Of a stretch of DNA of 64,000 nucleotides, positions 20,732 to 33,959 are shown piece after piece (positions within the stretch are counted from its first letter, which is position 1; the number at the start of each line of letters is the position of its first letter). This DNA comes from Mermis nigrescens (Eukaryota; Nematoda; Enoplea; Mermithida; Mermithidae): assembly GCA_036768485.1 (NCBI GenBank), contig JAVLUZ010000511.1, positions 1,502,411-1,566,410 of the forward strand, read 5' to 3'. A program made the translations under genes and the position numbers. Below the pieces are notes generated by a model. The model was given only the letters and a program-made list of their open reading frames with translations. It made no database searches and was not told where the DNA came from.

Positions 20732-21776
20732 TGTAAATGTAGAGCCCCTAACGTCTACAGAATCGACGTAGGGACTGATACATTACCTTCGAGATTTACC
20801 TAGGTACGTAGGTATCTAAGTCTACGCTTAGTGCTGGCCCCTGATCGGCCCGGCTCTAAGGCTTTTGATCTTTGACCCCTTACAGACCTTACGGCTTCGA
20901 TCCCCTCAGCCCTAATATTGCTGGCCGCTTTTACGTCGGTGATCTCAGCAGCTGGCTGCCCTAAGACCTAAGGCTATTCACTGGTTCTCGCAATTGCCGC
21001 GGAGGTCAGTTGACCTATCTCAAGCTCAAGCGTTGTAATTTAACTTATTTTCAATCAGTGCCTGATTCGAAATGTTTTTGGTTCCTAATTTGTGTAGCAC
21101 GCTGAACAATGAAAACAACAACAACGAGCTCTATGCTGATCAATCATCTCAAAAGATTAAATAATATTTTGATCAATTTTTTGGCTTGAGAGATAAATTA
21201 TGCTTTTCGAATAGAAAAGGCTATCATACGGAATTTACCTATCAATCCACTAAAAGATGGAAGTCCTCGACAAAGGGATGGTGGCTGACCTAACCTCGGT
21301 ATAACCAAAACCACTGGGTTGGTTTTATATGCTTCTATTCGACGAAGAACACACGGCCTATAGCCGGGAAACAACACGCAAAAAGAAAATGATAATGTAC
21401 AGTTGAAATAACCGGCCAATGAAAAAACCAAAAGCTAGCCTCTAACTACAACGTTACGTTCACTGGCCTCAAGGGCCATTACAGTAAATTAAAGAACGAT
21501 CAATTTAATGTAATACTGAATCACTTATCTCAGATCGAAAGTTCTTGATTCACGAAGCGGTATGCATTAAACAATTACTATTATCATACACTTAGCTCTA
21601 TGCTACCAGACAAGTATCTAAATGTTTTTTATTATTGAAAATTTGGGGAAATAATGGGAAGAACAAGGCATAGCCCACAGTACACTATCAAGTAGATAGC
21701 TAATAGTATTGGCTATGTTATGGCTATCGCAACTGCTAAGGCAGGTCTGCCTATACGTGTAACTCTCGCAGTTACA
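20732..21776 (-). repeat. Middle LTR (3' LTR of element B), 1,045 bp
   Basis: Starts TGTAAATGTAGAGCCCC and ends CTCTCGCAGTTACA, followed by the PPT at 21777. It differs clearly from the two outer LTRs in its first 60 bases. Its left neighbour is A's gag (CCTT), which does not match the ATAA on the far right. It contains the AGGTCA inverted repeat at 21003-21016. Confidence 0.9.
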
Positions 21777-22562
<786 letters not shown>

Positions 22563-25500
22563 TTAATATTGGTCGCGGTACTCGGCCTTTGAGCCATACG
22601 ATTTTCCGCGACGTCGTTGTCGTTGAAAATATTCCTGATCCGATTCCGGTTCGCGACGCGTATTCAAACGCTCATGATATTCATATGGTGATTGCCTATG
22701 CCCATACAGATGTTGCGTAAGCGGCAATGTGGACTGATGGGTCAATCATCGTCCTCAAAAATCGTCGTCGTCCTCATAATCGTCCGCGTAACGACGCGGG
22801 TATGGGTGGCGTTGGAGTAAATAATTGCTCCAGCGTAAAACCGTAAGATTGTTGTTGAGAAGGTTCGCGTGGACGCTGTTGTTGTTGAGTAACAGGCCAC
22901 GGTTTTGGCAAAAGTGGACCTGGTCGAGGTTGTGGCTGATAGCCCCCTGTGGCTGCTTGACTTTGTTCCAACGGTGATTGATACGACTGGTCCCATTGTT
23001 GACGTTGACGGGATTGTGACTGGCCCGATGAGTTCCGCGGTTCGATCTGTGGCGGATGGCGATATTCATAAGGCTGTTGCGGCAAGCGCAACAGATGACC
23101 AGCATCGGCCTGAGAATACGCCGGAACGCTCACGCGATTCCGTGAATTGCCGCTGCTGTCATGGTTGGGTCTGCGGTCTGTGTATTGCTGTACATGTGGT
23201 TTTACTTGTGTCTGCGGGTTGTGTTGTGATTGTGAACGGTGGTGCGTTTGCGCATAGTGCTGCCGGGATGACTGCGGGTCTTGTCGCCTCAATCCCCTTT
23301 GGCCTAACGCGTTTTTAACTTAGCTGCAACTTCAGCTTGAACGAGTCTTCTTACTGCTGTTTTTCCAAATTCCTTCAAATCCAACGCAAAGTGTGCTCGG
23401 ATTTAGTATCGTAAAAACGGATTCAATTTTGCCTTGTGTTTGTCTTCTGGCATGTGACGAACTTCTGAAGTCTCGGCAAGAGAACCGGGCGCGTAACTTC
23501 AAGCCGCACGCCGTGGCATTTCCGTAGCCACCATCACGCTGCTCGATCGTCATGCGTGTTTGACGATCGCAATTGTGCTTCCAAAGAAAGATCGATCTCG
23601 GCATATCAAGGCTCGCTGCGGATCCGCTTGGGTCCTGCGAGGATGCCTGTCGCCTTCTTTTACGAATTTTTTCTAATTTGTCTCAGATTATGCTGAGGTA
23701 AAATACAGATTTTTGACGACTCGAAAACGATCAAACTGAGCCGGAACTTCGAGTGCCGGGTTGGTAGCTAACTGAATTTGGCGAATCATGTAGTGTAAAA
23801 CATGAGGACTTTTGTTTCGTGCTGAAGATCCGGGAATTCCGGAAAAGCCTCACGTGGAGATGGCGGTAAGATTCGCCAAGGAACGCTACGCGTAACATGC
23901 AATGCAACTGTCTGGCCATACGCCAACCTATTCCGGCATTGCCATAGGCGTATGCGAAAAAGTGATTTTTTCTATCCAGGAATTCCAAAAGCGTTTTATG
24001 CGATGACGTCTATTGAAGAAAAAAACCGTCATGTGTCAATACTCCGACTCATATAAAGACCGAAATTCTTGAAAGTATCGAAAATATCGACCATCTGGCG
24101 GTCGGTATTAGAATTGGCGCTAGGTGATCCGGCGCTGGTGACATTCTATGCGGATATAAATCCAAGGAATTTGATGTGTAACGCCGTCAATCACTTTGCT
24201 TGGTGCGTCAAGATGTGGGTGTACGAACAAATACTCGAGCTGAACCTCGTACAACATCATTCCGGTTGTGATAAAACTGTATGCGCACGAAGTATTCGTC
24301 AGGATAAAATAATGGTTAAAGACGCTCATATCGCTTATGAACCTAGGCGCGGGCTCTACAATTGGCATCAGCCAAAGGCTGTGCGAGCGTAGACTACACT
24401 AATGGGCGCGAGGGCGAATCAGTCGAATTCGTACTGCAAATGGATTGCGACACTCGATCGGCACACTTGAGCAGCTTCGACCACCGGATCGTACAAACGC
24501 AATCCTGCAACCTCACCCAAATAGGAACGTAAGTCAGCAAAACGACTGACGCTGACCGTACCAAGTGGTTCGCGCGTCATATTTTCCATCATTGTGAAAA
24601 AATGCTGTACGTAGTGTGAGCGCTCTGAATTCTAGCGCTTTCATTTGCGGCCATCTGGCTATGAATTAGCTTGCACGTGCGCAGGTATTGCGACTTCCTA
24701 TTTGATGGTTGTCTTTGCGTAGCCTGTGATTGCAAATTTGCCATGGTACTAGGCACACCCATCATGGCCATAGGAGCCGTGAAACGAGTATCCGGTGCCG
24801 TCGTACCTTGTGATACGGGTTGAGTCGTGACTTGCGTGTATAATGCTACATGAGGTACTTCGTGTGCGGCTAATGTACATTGCGGTTGTGGTGGAAAACC
24901 AATAATATCAGTCATGATGACATCTGGGTCAGCTTGCTGCTCTGCCCCCGACCGGCTGAAGAGTCGGCAAAGGTCCGAGTGCACTGATACCCAAGGGTGC
25001 TTGATGAACTGCCGCAAGCGATTGCGAGACAATCGGTTGCGGTAACAATCCCCTTTGAGCCATTGCTCCGGCGGTATTACACGCGATGGCGACACGTTAG
25101 CCTGTGTTTCCGCCTCGGATTCAGATAACGTCATCACTAAACGTTTGGGAGATAAATCATCGTCTTCAGTGGAGATCGATGGTTCTACACCCAGCATAGG
25201 CGAATCGTAGGGAATATCGGTTTGCGAAGAAAACACAGAAGCTGGTGTACTCGCACTGCTGGTTTTGACTTAGGTTCCGTGTCAGGCGCATTTACCGGGC
25301 CCAAACTGTGTCGGCAACGGTTTGCAAAGCCTGCACTGTAAGTCAGGATTGTCAAACACGTTAGCGTGAGCCAACGCTTCCTGTTACTGAGGCAATGGTG
25401 GTGGCTGCTGCTATAGCTACTTGTGGTTGCGGAGTCAGCAATAAAAGTCCTCAGCTAAGATTAACTCTTCACCATTTGAATCAACTTCAGCTTCAACAGC

Positions 25501-26672
25501 TGCGCTGGTTGACTGCCCTTGTGGTGGCTTGCTAGTCGACAATGGTATGCGTACTTTGGCTTTCGGGCCACTAGCCTTAATGTACAACTCATCACCTATG
25601 AAAGAAACCAACATGGGCTTTCTATTGGTCAGTAATGCGATTATCCTGCGAGCACCCTTCTATCAATATAAAAACATCGATAGTTATGAGGGCGTCCATC
25701 GCTAGATAATGCTGCATGTCCCGAGCTATGCAGTTTCTCCACGCCTGTCCGAAGTTACCAGGCGCGTTCGGATCAATATACATGTCAAAAAAGAATTCTG
25801 CCAAGCGCTTTAACGAGTGCGATTGCGCTTTAATGCGTAGACGACGAGTAAATGTTCGCCAACGGCTGAATGTCAATAAAATTTGCAATAAATGGGTCTT
25901 TCCAGTGCAGTTTTATTGCAAATTTCTGCATCCGGAATTGCTACAATTTCCTCGAGGGTTGGCCTGTAAAAACATGGAAATACGCAAGTCAATCTTGCGT
26001 TGGATCGTAACAAACCATATAAACGTTAGGTAAGCGCGTTTCAAGCAACTGGTGAAGCCCAAACGGAGGTTGCGGAAACTTTGCTAGATCCCAACAGAAC
26101 ACATGGCCAGTCGCGTTCGCAACTTGGACGTAGCGTACGAATGGGCCATGGAGGTCCTGGTAAGTGGGACATAGTTGCTGAAAACGCAGGTCCCAGGTCT
26201 TATAATGCCTGCCCTTTCTGTCATTCACAAATTCAGAGTCGTAGCTCTGTTAAAGTGCCATTAGCTATATTCAATGGCTGAATTAACGCCAAAATGGTGC
26301 CAAACGACGTCTGGTCATTGGAGATTATAGACGGTAGAAGTCTATTCTTTGGTATGCGAGAGTTACCAAAGGACTTCTACCGAGCCGATTCTCCCACCAG
26401 AGTTGTTGGTCGTTTATATGCTTTCTGTGATTTGGTGATTTTATGTGTTGCTTTATGCTTCACCCATTTTGCGGTAAGTGATTCGAGACTGCCAACACAA
26501 CGATTATCATGTTGCGGCAGCGGGTCGGGTACGACCAAACCCCGCTCTAAAGCCATACTGGTCAACGCGGAACAAAACTCATCTAAGGACGCGGAACACG
26601 CCCCTCGAATTTGCATTGGCGACCAGCTGCTTCCAACAATGCCTCCTTGCTGGGGGGTACCTTGTGTGCCAT
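22563..26672 (-). pseudogene. ORF3 of gypsy element B (full length, about 1,370 codons before frameshifts)
   Basis: The longest version of the unknown env-position protein. It starts at ATG 26672-26670 after a GCAG acceptor-like site and ends at 22563. Order: N-terminus (SLDEFCSALTSMALERGL, 26380-26620); a region with WDLRFQQLCPTYQDLHGPFV (25989-26228); FFFDMYIDPNAPGNFGQAW and ITIDVFILIEGCS (25622-25888); a Ser/Pro linker and MTDIIGFPPQPQ (24589-25236); a compact region with MSVFN and FFAYAYGNAGIGWRM (23731-24370); a Gln-rich basic tail (22563-23290, ending YFQRQRRRGKSYGSK). The part at 25424-26528 is what A has lost. Many frameshifts and stops. No known domain, signal peptide or membrane span was recognised. 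Confidence 0.75.
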
Positions 26673-26699
26673 GGGTCTGCAAAAGGAAAACATTAGATA

Positions 26700-28900
26700 A
26701 TGGTACGGCATGTGCTGTTTTAGAACCATTTAATAATGTACAGGCGCGCAGTCCTTAGCTTTTTGTTCCCTGCCTGGTAAATCCTCAAAACTTATGACAA
26801 CTGCCGGGGGCAAAGGGCAATGTGGTAACTTTACCAACACAAAATCGCCAGGGACATACGCGTGTTTCCACAATTAAGTCAGAATAAGGTAATTTAGGTT
26901 CAGGCAAAGTCTATTCCTGTGAACGTGATGAATAATAAGAGGGTTATAGACATATGTGATTTTCGCAGTTTCAGGCGTAGGTAAGTCAATAGTCCGGTAT
27001 GGACCAACACGCTTGGGTGATAGTTTACCGATTTCAGGTTGAATGACTGAAGTATTTTTGAGGTAGACTATATCCGAGAGATTAAAATTTGTGTGCGTTA
27101 CGGCTTTGTCATATTGCGATTTTTGCTGCTTACGCGCTTGAGATAAATTTTCAGACGCGATTTCATGCAGATCCTGCAAAGTTAGCTTTAAATCAATGAC
27201 TTATTTTTCTGCAACAGATGGTAAATTCGGATTTATCACGAAGTCATTTATGAGTAAAGTGTCAAGAGGAAATGCTGGTTCACGACCATAAAGCATTTCA
27301 AAAGGAGATATATTAGTTGATGATTGTGGAGTCGCGCGGTATGCAAATAATGCGAAGGGTAAGAATTGTTCCTAATCATACTGTGAACGCACACTCAGCT
27401 TAGACAAATCATCAATCAATGTACGATTATAATTCCACCAACCCATCACACTGGGGGTGCTATAGGGTTGTAAATATTTTTTTTGAACGTTTAATAGTTT
27501 ACAAACTTCCGAAATAAGGGTAGATGTAAAATTTGACCCCTGATCTGTCAAAAATTTCTTGGGGACTCCATAACGTGGTATAATTTCTCTTAGTAATAGA
27601 TTTGCAATAGCTGTTGCTTTTATATCAGAAACAGCAAAAGCTTCCACGTATTTTGTAAAATAATTCATAAAAACTACAATTTGGTCATATCCGAGGAGAT
27701 CGCGGCATATGCAAACAATCGCATGCAATAAGTTCAAAGGGCGCGGATACTTCGATTGGTTGCAACGGAACGGATGTGAATTTAATGCAACCTTACGCTA
27801 GGCACACATCACAATTCCTACACCACGCGACATATCATTTTCCATACGCGGCCACCAATAACGCATTTGTATGGCGGGCAAGATTTTGCGCAATGAAAAT
27901 GAGCTCCGAAAATAGAGTCATGAAATTCCGTTAATATGAAGCGACGCAAAGATTTGGGTATGACGATTTGATGAACGACAGTTGGTGAACGCTTAGGTTG
28001 AAAACGACAAAAAAGGACATCGTTTACGAGAAAATTCGTCACACATTTTTTCGTTGTTATGTCATTCAATGCGATGCAAATTTTATGCAATCTGTCATCT
28101 GCTCGTTCTCAGCGAGTAAACGCGTGTTAGCATTTCAGCTTTTTCTGCATCGGTAAGTAATAAGCGTTCGCGAAATGTAGGTGGTTTAGAATTAATAGAC
28201 TGGTTTGGTGCAGTAGGATTATTATTTTTGTGCATTTGGATGATTAATTGGCGCAGTAGGCGCATTATCGCACGATCGGTCAGGTGGAACCGATTCATCA
28301 TCTGACTCGGAATCTTCGGATTCTAAATTTGCGATGTTAACAATATTTTGCGCTCTACTTTATATTTGCGTTCCTGCATGATCATATTTTAGGTGACGTG
28401 AAAGAAGATCAGCTGCGCAGTTATATGCACTATAGGAACGTAAACAATATCATATTCGTATTCCTGTAATTTGAGACCCCAACGGCGTAATCGACTCAAT
28501 GGGTCTTTAACATTTACTAGCCAGGTTAACGCTTGATGATCAGTTTCGACAATGAATTTTTTACCGTAAAGATAATGTCGATAATGCTTGATGGCCCACA
28601 CTACCGCTAGCGCCTTTTTCTGAAGTAGCATAATTACATTCAGCAGAATTTAGCACGTTGACTAGCGTAGCTAAGAATAAACGACTTTTGGATGGTAAAT
28701 GTTTTTTATGTCAAAATAGCACCTAACGCATAGTTACTTGCGTCAGTTGTTAAAATAAATTGGTGCTCATCATCGAATTTGGTAATTGCAAAATAGGTGG
28801 AGATGTAAATGCTTTCTTCAGAAGCTCAAAAGCGGTTTGGTGTTCCGCCTTCCAGCAAAATTCGACATCCTTTACAAAGAAGATGAAATAGCAGTTTAGC
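26700..28900 (-). pseudogene. RNase H and integrase of element B (decayed)
   Basis: Fragments parallel to A in several frames: RNase H with ALAVVWAIKHY and ETDHQALTWL (28389-28631), zinc domain and core (27818-28090; 27372-27737 with FLTDQGSNF) and the GPY/F-like end KRVGPYRTIDLP (26874-27179). Numerous one- and two-base indels relative to A. The second metal-binding Cys pair near 27820 and the Glu motif near 27440 are frameshifted. Confidence 0.85.
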
Positions 28901-29740
28901 GACATTTAGCGAGATCTTTAACGAATTTCTTAAACCATTGACTAAGCTAAGAAATTTCTGCACGGATTTAACGGTTTTTGGCAAGCGGAAACGAGATTAA
29001 ATCTGCGACTTTGGACATATCGGGAGCGATGCCCATTGCACTGATGCTGTGGCCAAGAAATTTTACCTCTGTATGCGTGAGATGGCATTTATCAGGCTTG
29101 ACACGTAAGTTTGCCTTTTAAGAGCAATGAAGACATTTTCGAGATCTTTTAAATGTTCTTCGAAAGTACGTGAAAAATAATTATGTCATTACAACGAGAC
29201 AAGATTTCCAATTTAGACCTGCGAGCACAAGCTCCATTAGTCTTTGAAAATCTGCGGGCGCATTCTTTAAACTAAAAGGTAAAAACTTCAAAATTGCAGT
29301 GACCAACAGGACATATAAATGCTGTTTTTTCGCGAGATTTATTATCGAGTGGAATTTGCCAATATCCAGATTTCAAATCTAGTGTGCTAAAATATGCAGC
29401 ACTGCCTAAAGTATCGAAATAATCGTCTAATTGTGGAAGAGGGTAAACTTGCGTTTTAGTGACGTCATTTAACTGGGTTCGTCGATAATCAACGACTGGC
29501 CTAAGGAACCGCCCTTTTTTCCGATGAGAAGTAATGGACTTGCCCATGGGCTAGTTGTAGGTCGAATAATTTTATCTGCAAGCATTTCATTTATAATTTT
29601 CTGCATGATTCTCTTCTAGAATGCTCAACACGATAAGTTTTTCCAACAACGGGCAGGTGGATTATCCCCTGTGTCAATATGATGTTTCATCAAGGGGTAC
29701 GACCGAGAGGTTCATTTTTAATGCAATTGAGTCGTATTGT
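28640..29740 (-). pseudogene. Reverse transcriptase of element B (decayed)
   Basis: 29272-29547 keeps LDLKSGYWQI and the surrounding palm sequence; the YIDD region near 29180 is damaged by a small deletion relative to A. It shares with A the -1 shift at the protease-RT junction (near 29697). Confidence 0.85.
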
Positions 29741-29804
29741 AAACAAAGTTCACAAATTTGTTGTTGCTGTCTAGAATCAACGGCGGAGCCGTTTAGAGCT
29801 TTAT

Positions 29805-30705
29805 TTATTGATGCAAAAAGTTCTGGTGTGTCCTATCATCAAAGGATGAAACATGTGACATGACTTCAGCATCAGAGGTTAAAGAACCTATTATTTCACC
29901 AGAGTCGATGCGAATTGGTGTTTTAGAGATGTTACAGACGCGAACAGGTATTAGAGGTTGTGAAGCATCGACTATAGACGGAGCAACAAAAAGCAGTTTT
30001 TCCATAAAATCGGGATTTGGTTCGAATAATGCGAAATCAAAATTGCAAGAACCGTGACTTATATAGCCAGGTGTAATTAATTCATGCCTAGGTTGTATAA
30101 CAGGCTCAGGTAACAAAACATGCACACACACACAACACCAGAGGTGGTTATGCTTTGGGTTTCGCACAAAATTGCAATTTTTCGTGAGATGAAAGTAAAT
30201 TAATCTTTATGGCCGCTATAAAAGCACAACGCTCAATATGATTAACCCACATGAGTGCGGATTCGCAAAAATCATATCCTAAAAGCATGTCTTCCGGCAA
30301 GTGATCAATTATAGCTACTGAGGTAGAAATAGATTGTTCCGCGATTGTTAAAGTCATATTTACTTTATAGCTTAACGATCATGTGATTTGCCTACACCAT
30401 GTACCTAATTTGTGAAACTTGCTTAGGTGGTAAATTAAACCAAGACGTAAGAATGCAGACGCGGTCATCATGGTGACCTGTGAACCCGTGTCTATCAAAG
30501 CAGGCACGTCAACTCCATGAACTTTAACTAGGATGGTGGGTAAATTTGTCCCAGCATGACTTACGATAGGAATATTAGGATCGAAAGTCTTAGATGGAGG
30601 TAGATTAATTTGTTCGTAAGTTGCAAAGACGACGTTGTAGACGTTCGTACTCTTCAAGAAATTCTGCGACGCGAAGAAATTAGGACGCGCTAGATTCTTG
30701 CTCAT
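29805..30705 (-). pseudogene. Protease region of element B (decayed)
   Basis: 30379-30705 carries VPALIDTGSQVTMM with the Asp-Thr-Gly site; the downstream parts (30148-30357 with DMLLGYDF; 29805-30167) are in other frames. Confidence 0.85.
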
Positions 30706-33142
30706 TCGCAGTAACCGTGTTCACATCACGAGGAGATGTAATGGTTGGCTGCGGTGGGGGTATATTCAAGGCGGGTTGGTTGTCTGCAGTATATGTGACA
30801 TATGGGCGATTGAAATTATTATCGCTGCAATAACTAGAGTTATAGTATAAAGCATGCTGTTCATTAGGAAATTGCACAAAAGGTGTATTTTGGCGCGATT
30901 GGTTATTATAGCGGATATCGTAACGCGAATTTTGATAATGAGCACGCAAATTTTGGTAATGATCATTACGATTTTGCCGAAAATTGGATCGTGATTGCTT
31001 TTGATTCAAAGCGGATTATCATTATTCGCATAGTTAGATGAACGATGTTGACTAGAGTTACGATATCGTGATTGAGATCGATGCCTATTCTGCGAATTCG
31101 AACGCGATGGCGAACGATTTTGTCGCAAAAAGAACGCAATTGGCTGCGATTGCGCCATAGAATTAGTATTCCGATCAGCTTGATTATTAAAATTAGCATT
31201 ATTGGACGTTTCTTGCCTTTGACGCGTGAAACATTCCTCATAAATGACCTATGCGCTTGCAAAAGGTACAATATTTATGAAGAATTTTCTGGTTTCTCAG
31301 CACGCGATGAGCGATGAAACGTTCGATGACGTGAACCATTTGTATCATTTGATTCGATGCGCGGGGAGTATCTTTAGGTACTACACTGCCTACTGGAGCA
31401 GCTGTTACCGATACGTAAGGCGTTACTGCCTTTTTATCCTCAAATTCTTTATTAGCAAATTCAGCGCTAAGCGCATTGTCCAAAAATTCAGCTAATGATG
31501 CTCTAGGTTTTTTATGATATGCCTCTTTCGAAATGTGTGGTAATAAACCTTGTTTTAGTTGATGTCGCATTAAATTATTAAAATGTATGAGTCAACTTCA
31601 AGATAGGGATCCGATTTAATTAACTCTTCGTGAAGCGAGAGATAATAAGCTTTAACCGATTCGTTAGGCTGCTGTTTGTGTGACAAAACGATTAAAGAGC
31701 GCACCGGTGTCCATAGGACAAAATTCGGGTTATTAGCGCATGCTTCATTTTTGAATAAGATTGTTGTATATCAGCAGGTAACGAATGGTATAGACGCAAA
31801 ACATAAGGGTCAAGAAATCCAGTAGCGAATTTTAAACGCTCAGCCTTGTCAATATCATAGGTATTGGCAAGCGATTCAAATTTCGCAAAATATGCCTTTA
31901 TATCTGATTTATCGCCGTCAAAAATTTTTCATTTGCAATTGCAAATTGCATCTGCTGCAAAATGGTCCGCAATTCAAGGAATCAGCGAGACGTGAATCAC
32001 CACGCTGAGCTTTCAGATGAAGAACCTGAACTATGTCTATGGCGTCGTCTGCGCGATCGAGATTTGCGACGCGAGCGACGACTGCACGGGCGATCATAAC
32101 TATTAGATGAGCTGTCGTCAGAAAATTTGGCATGTTTTTTCCTACTAGACGATTCAGATTGAGGAGCAGCTTCATTTTGCAAATTTGCAGATTCATTATT
32201 AATACCAGATAAATTTATCTCAACCGGTTGCATTGATATTAGAAGAATGCAAGATAGGATTATTAGGTGGTATTTCCACATTTATGGAATTAGGTACATA
32301 ATTATTGGGTAAGATTTCTCCTTGAGGTGGAAAATACTGCAGCGGTGGTGGATTTAGTTGCTGCTGCGAATTTGCAATAGAAGGATTAGGTACGAAGGAA
32401 GGCTTACGATTTAATGGCAGCGAGGGCCGAGATCGCGACGTCTGCGAAATCGATACCGACGGCTGCGAAATTGTAGGTATATTCCTCCTCCGAAAACCCG
32501 AGTTTTGCACTGGTTGCAAACCCGTGTTTACAGGATTCTGTGACAAATTACATATTTCCGGCGCCAAGGTTCGATACAACTTTGAGAGATATTTTCTGGA
32601 ACAGTTTCCAAAGGTGAGCGTGAATTTGATGCTCTGTTGCTAGTAGACAACAGTGAAGATGCCCTATGCGTACTTTGCGCACGATTCACACTTTGCGCAT
32701 TGAATTCAGAAAATTTGCGCTATTGATTGAGTGGTTAATGCGCTCATATACATTAGTTTCTATGCAATTTAGAACTGGTTGGGGTTTAAGCATAGTGCTT
32801 AGCTCAAACGCAGTTTACGATTTCATCCGCATTTTCCTTTTTATCTTGATCAACGCTGCTGTAGAAAGATCCGAAAAATTGCAAATGAATAGCTTGTAGC
32901 GCTTTCAAGATAAGATCATTAGTCACATTAGCATTAGTACGCTCTCTGTCGGCATTCATGCTGCGACTCTGATTACTTTCTACGTCAGAATCGTGATTTT
33001 CGCGCTCCGAACTGGTTTCAGGATTATTTGCCGTGTTAATGGTAGTCGTATTATCGATCATTGTGTGACTTGATGAATTGTCAATATTAGGATCCGATCT
33101 AGTTAGCGAAGATTGATTAATGCGAGATCGCATGGTACTCAA
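30680..33142 (-). pseudogene. gag of element B
   Basis: Start near 33142. In order: an Asn/Ser-rich N-terminus with DLILKALQAIH (32804-33142); a Pro/Gln-rich stretch with NPPPLQYFPPQGE (32220-32579); a Ser/Arg-rich basic block, SRRKSRSRRRRHRH (31997-32281); a capsid-like region (about 31400-31960) resembling retrotransposon gag; a damaged CCHC knuckle at 31231-31270; and the Asn/Arg/Tyr-rich nucleocapsid (30680-31009). Gag would form the particle and bind RNA. It is broken into at least seven frames. Confidence 0.78.
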
Positions 33143-33959
33143 TGATAATTTGTCTTCAGACTGTGTGTATTACTCGCGGCATGTAGTGACGCGGGCAATT
33201 TATCATTATTCGCCTTAGTCGTTAATGTGCGTCTCTCGTAACTGTGTCATTATCGCAGAATTACACGCGCCATTAGAGTCAACAGGCGCGGTAGGTAATT
33301 GGCGAGCTGGAAGTAGGGTATGCAGAAGGTTTTTTCAATTCAGCGGGCGGTGTCCGCAAAACCTTTTTTCCTGCCATTTTTATGTGTCAAATATGTCAAA
33401 ATGCCTTTTGGGTAAAATAAATTCAGTACGTCGGAAATTTTTCCCAAAATAAATGTTTCGAATTAGGCCTTCTTTATTGATCCAAAAATGGGTTTTTCCA
33501 CGTAAATAGTACTTCCTTACGTGAAGTAAGATATACCTGACGTGAAATGATCGAAAGCAGATAGGACTAAGCCCAAAGCGCAAGAACGTGTACGTGGTTA
33601 GAAAAAACAGTTAGGTAAGAAGCTAAATGACGGAATTTTGTCGTCAGTTGAGAAAAATGATGAATCGTCGCCTGAGGGTCGACGTTTATAGAAAAATGAG
33701 CGTGAGAGCGTCTTCGTTGATAGAGATCCGACGGAAATAGAAAAATAACGATGGCTTTACCACGATACACAAAATCTTTACCACGGACGCTTACTTCTAA
33801 ATTGCGCACTGCCACGATCGCGGTCGATACAACAACAAAGGTGAACGAAATGTTACACATTTTTAGATGGCCAAAATGATGAATTTAGGATCGAAAAATA
33901 ATTTTACGATGATTGATCAGCTCGGCTGTAGCTAGCAGCCTAAAGGAGGGAACGTCCAA
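33143..33959 (-). other. 5' leader of element B with PBS
   Basis: Untranslated leader between LTR and gag. On the minus strand TTGGACGTTCCCTCC follows the LTR end directly (33945-33959) and fits a primer-binding site starting TGG after a one-base spacer; the primer tRNA is not identified. A GTAAGCG word on the minus strand (33789-33794) is also present in C (56934-56939) and could be a splice donor for the ORF3 mRNA. Confidence 0.55.

Noticed and set aside
22905..23318. 137-codon open frame on the plus strand
   Set aside because: It is the antisense shadow of the Gln-rich ORF3 tail; the ORF3 frame has relatives in A and C.
22563..26672. ORF3 as a retroviral envelope gene
   Set aside because: The position and possible splicing fit, but no signal peptide, cleavage site, fusion peptide or transmembrane anchor could be seen.
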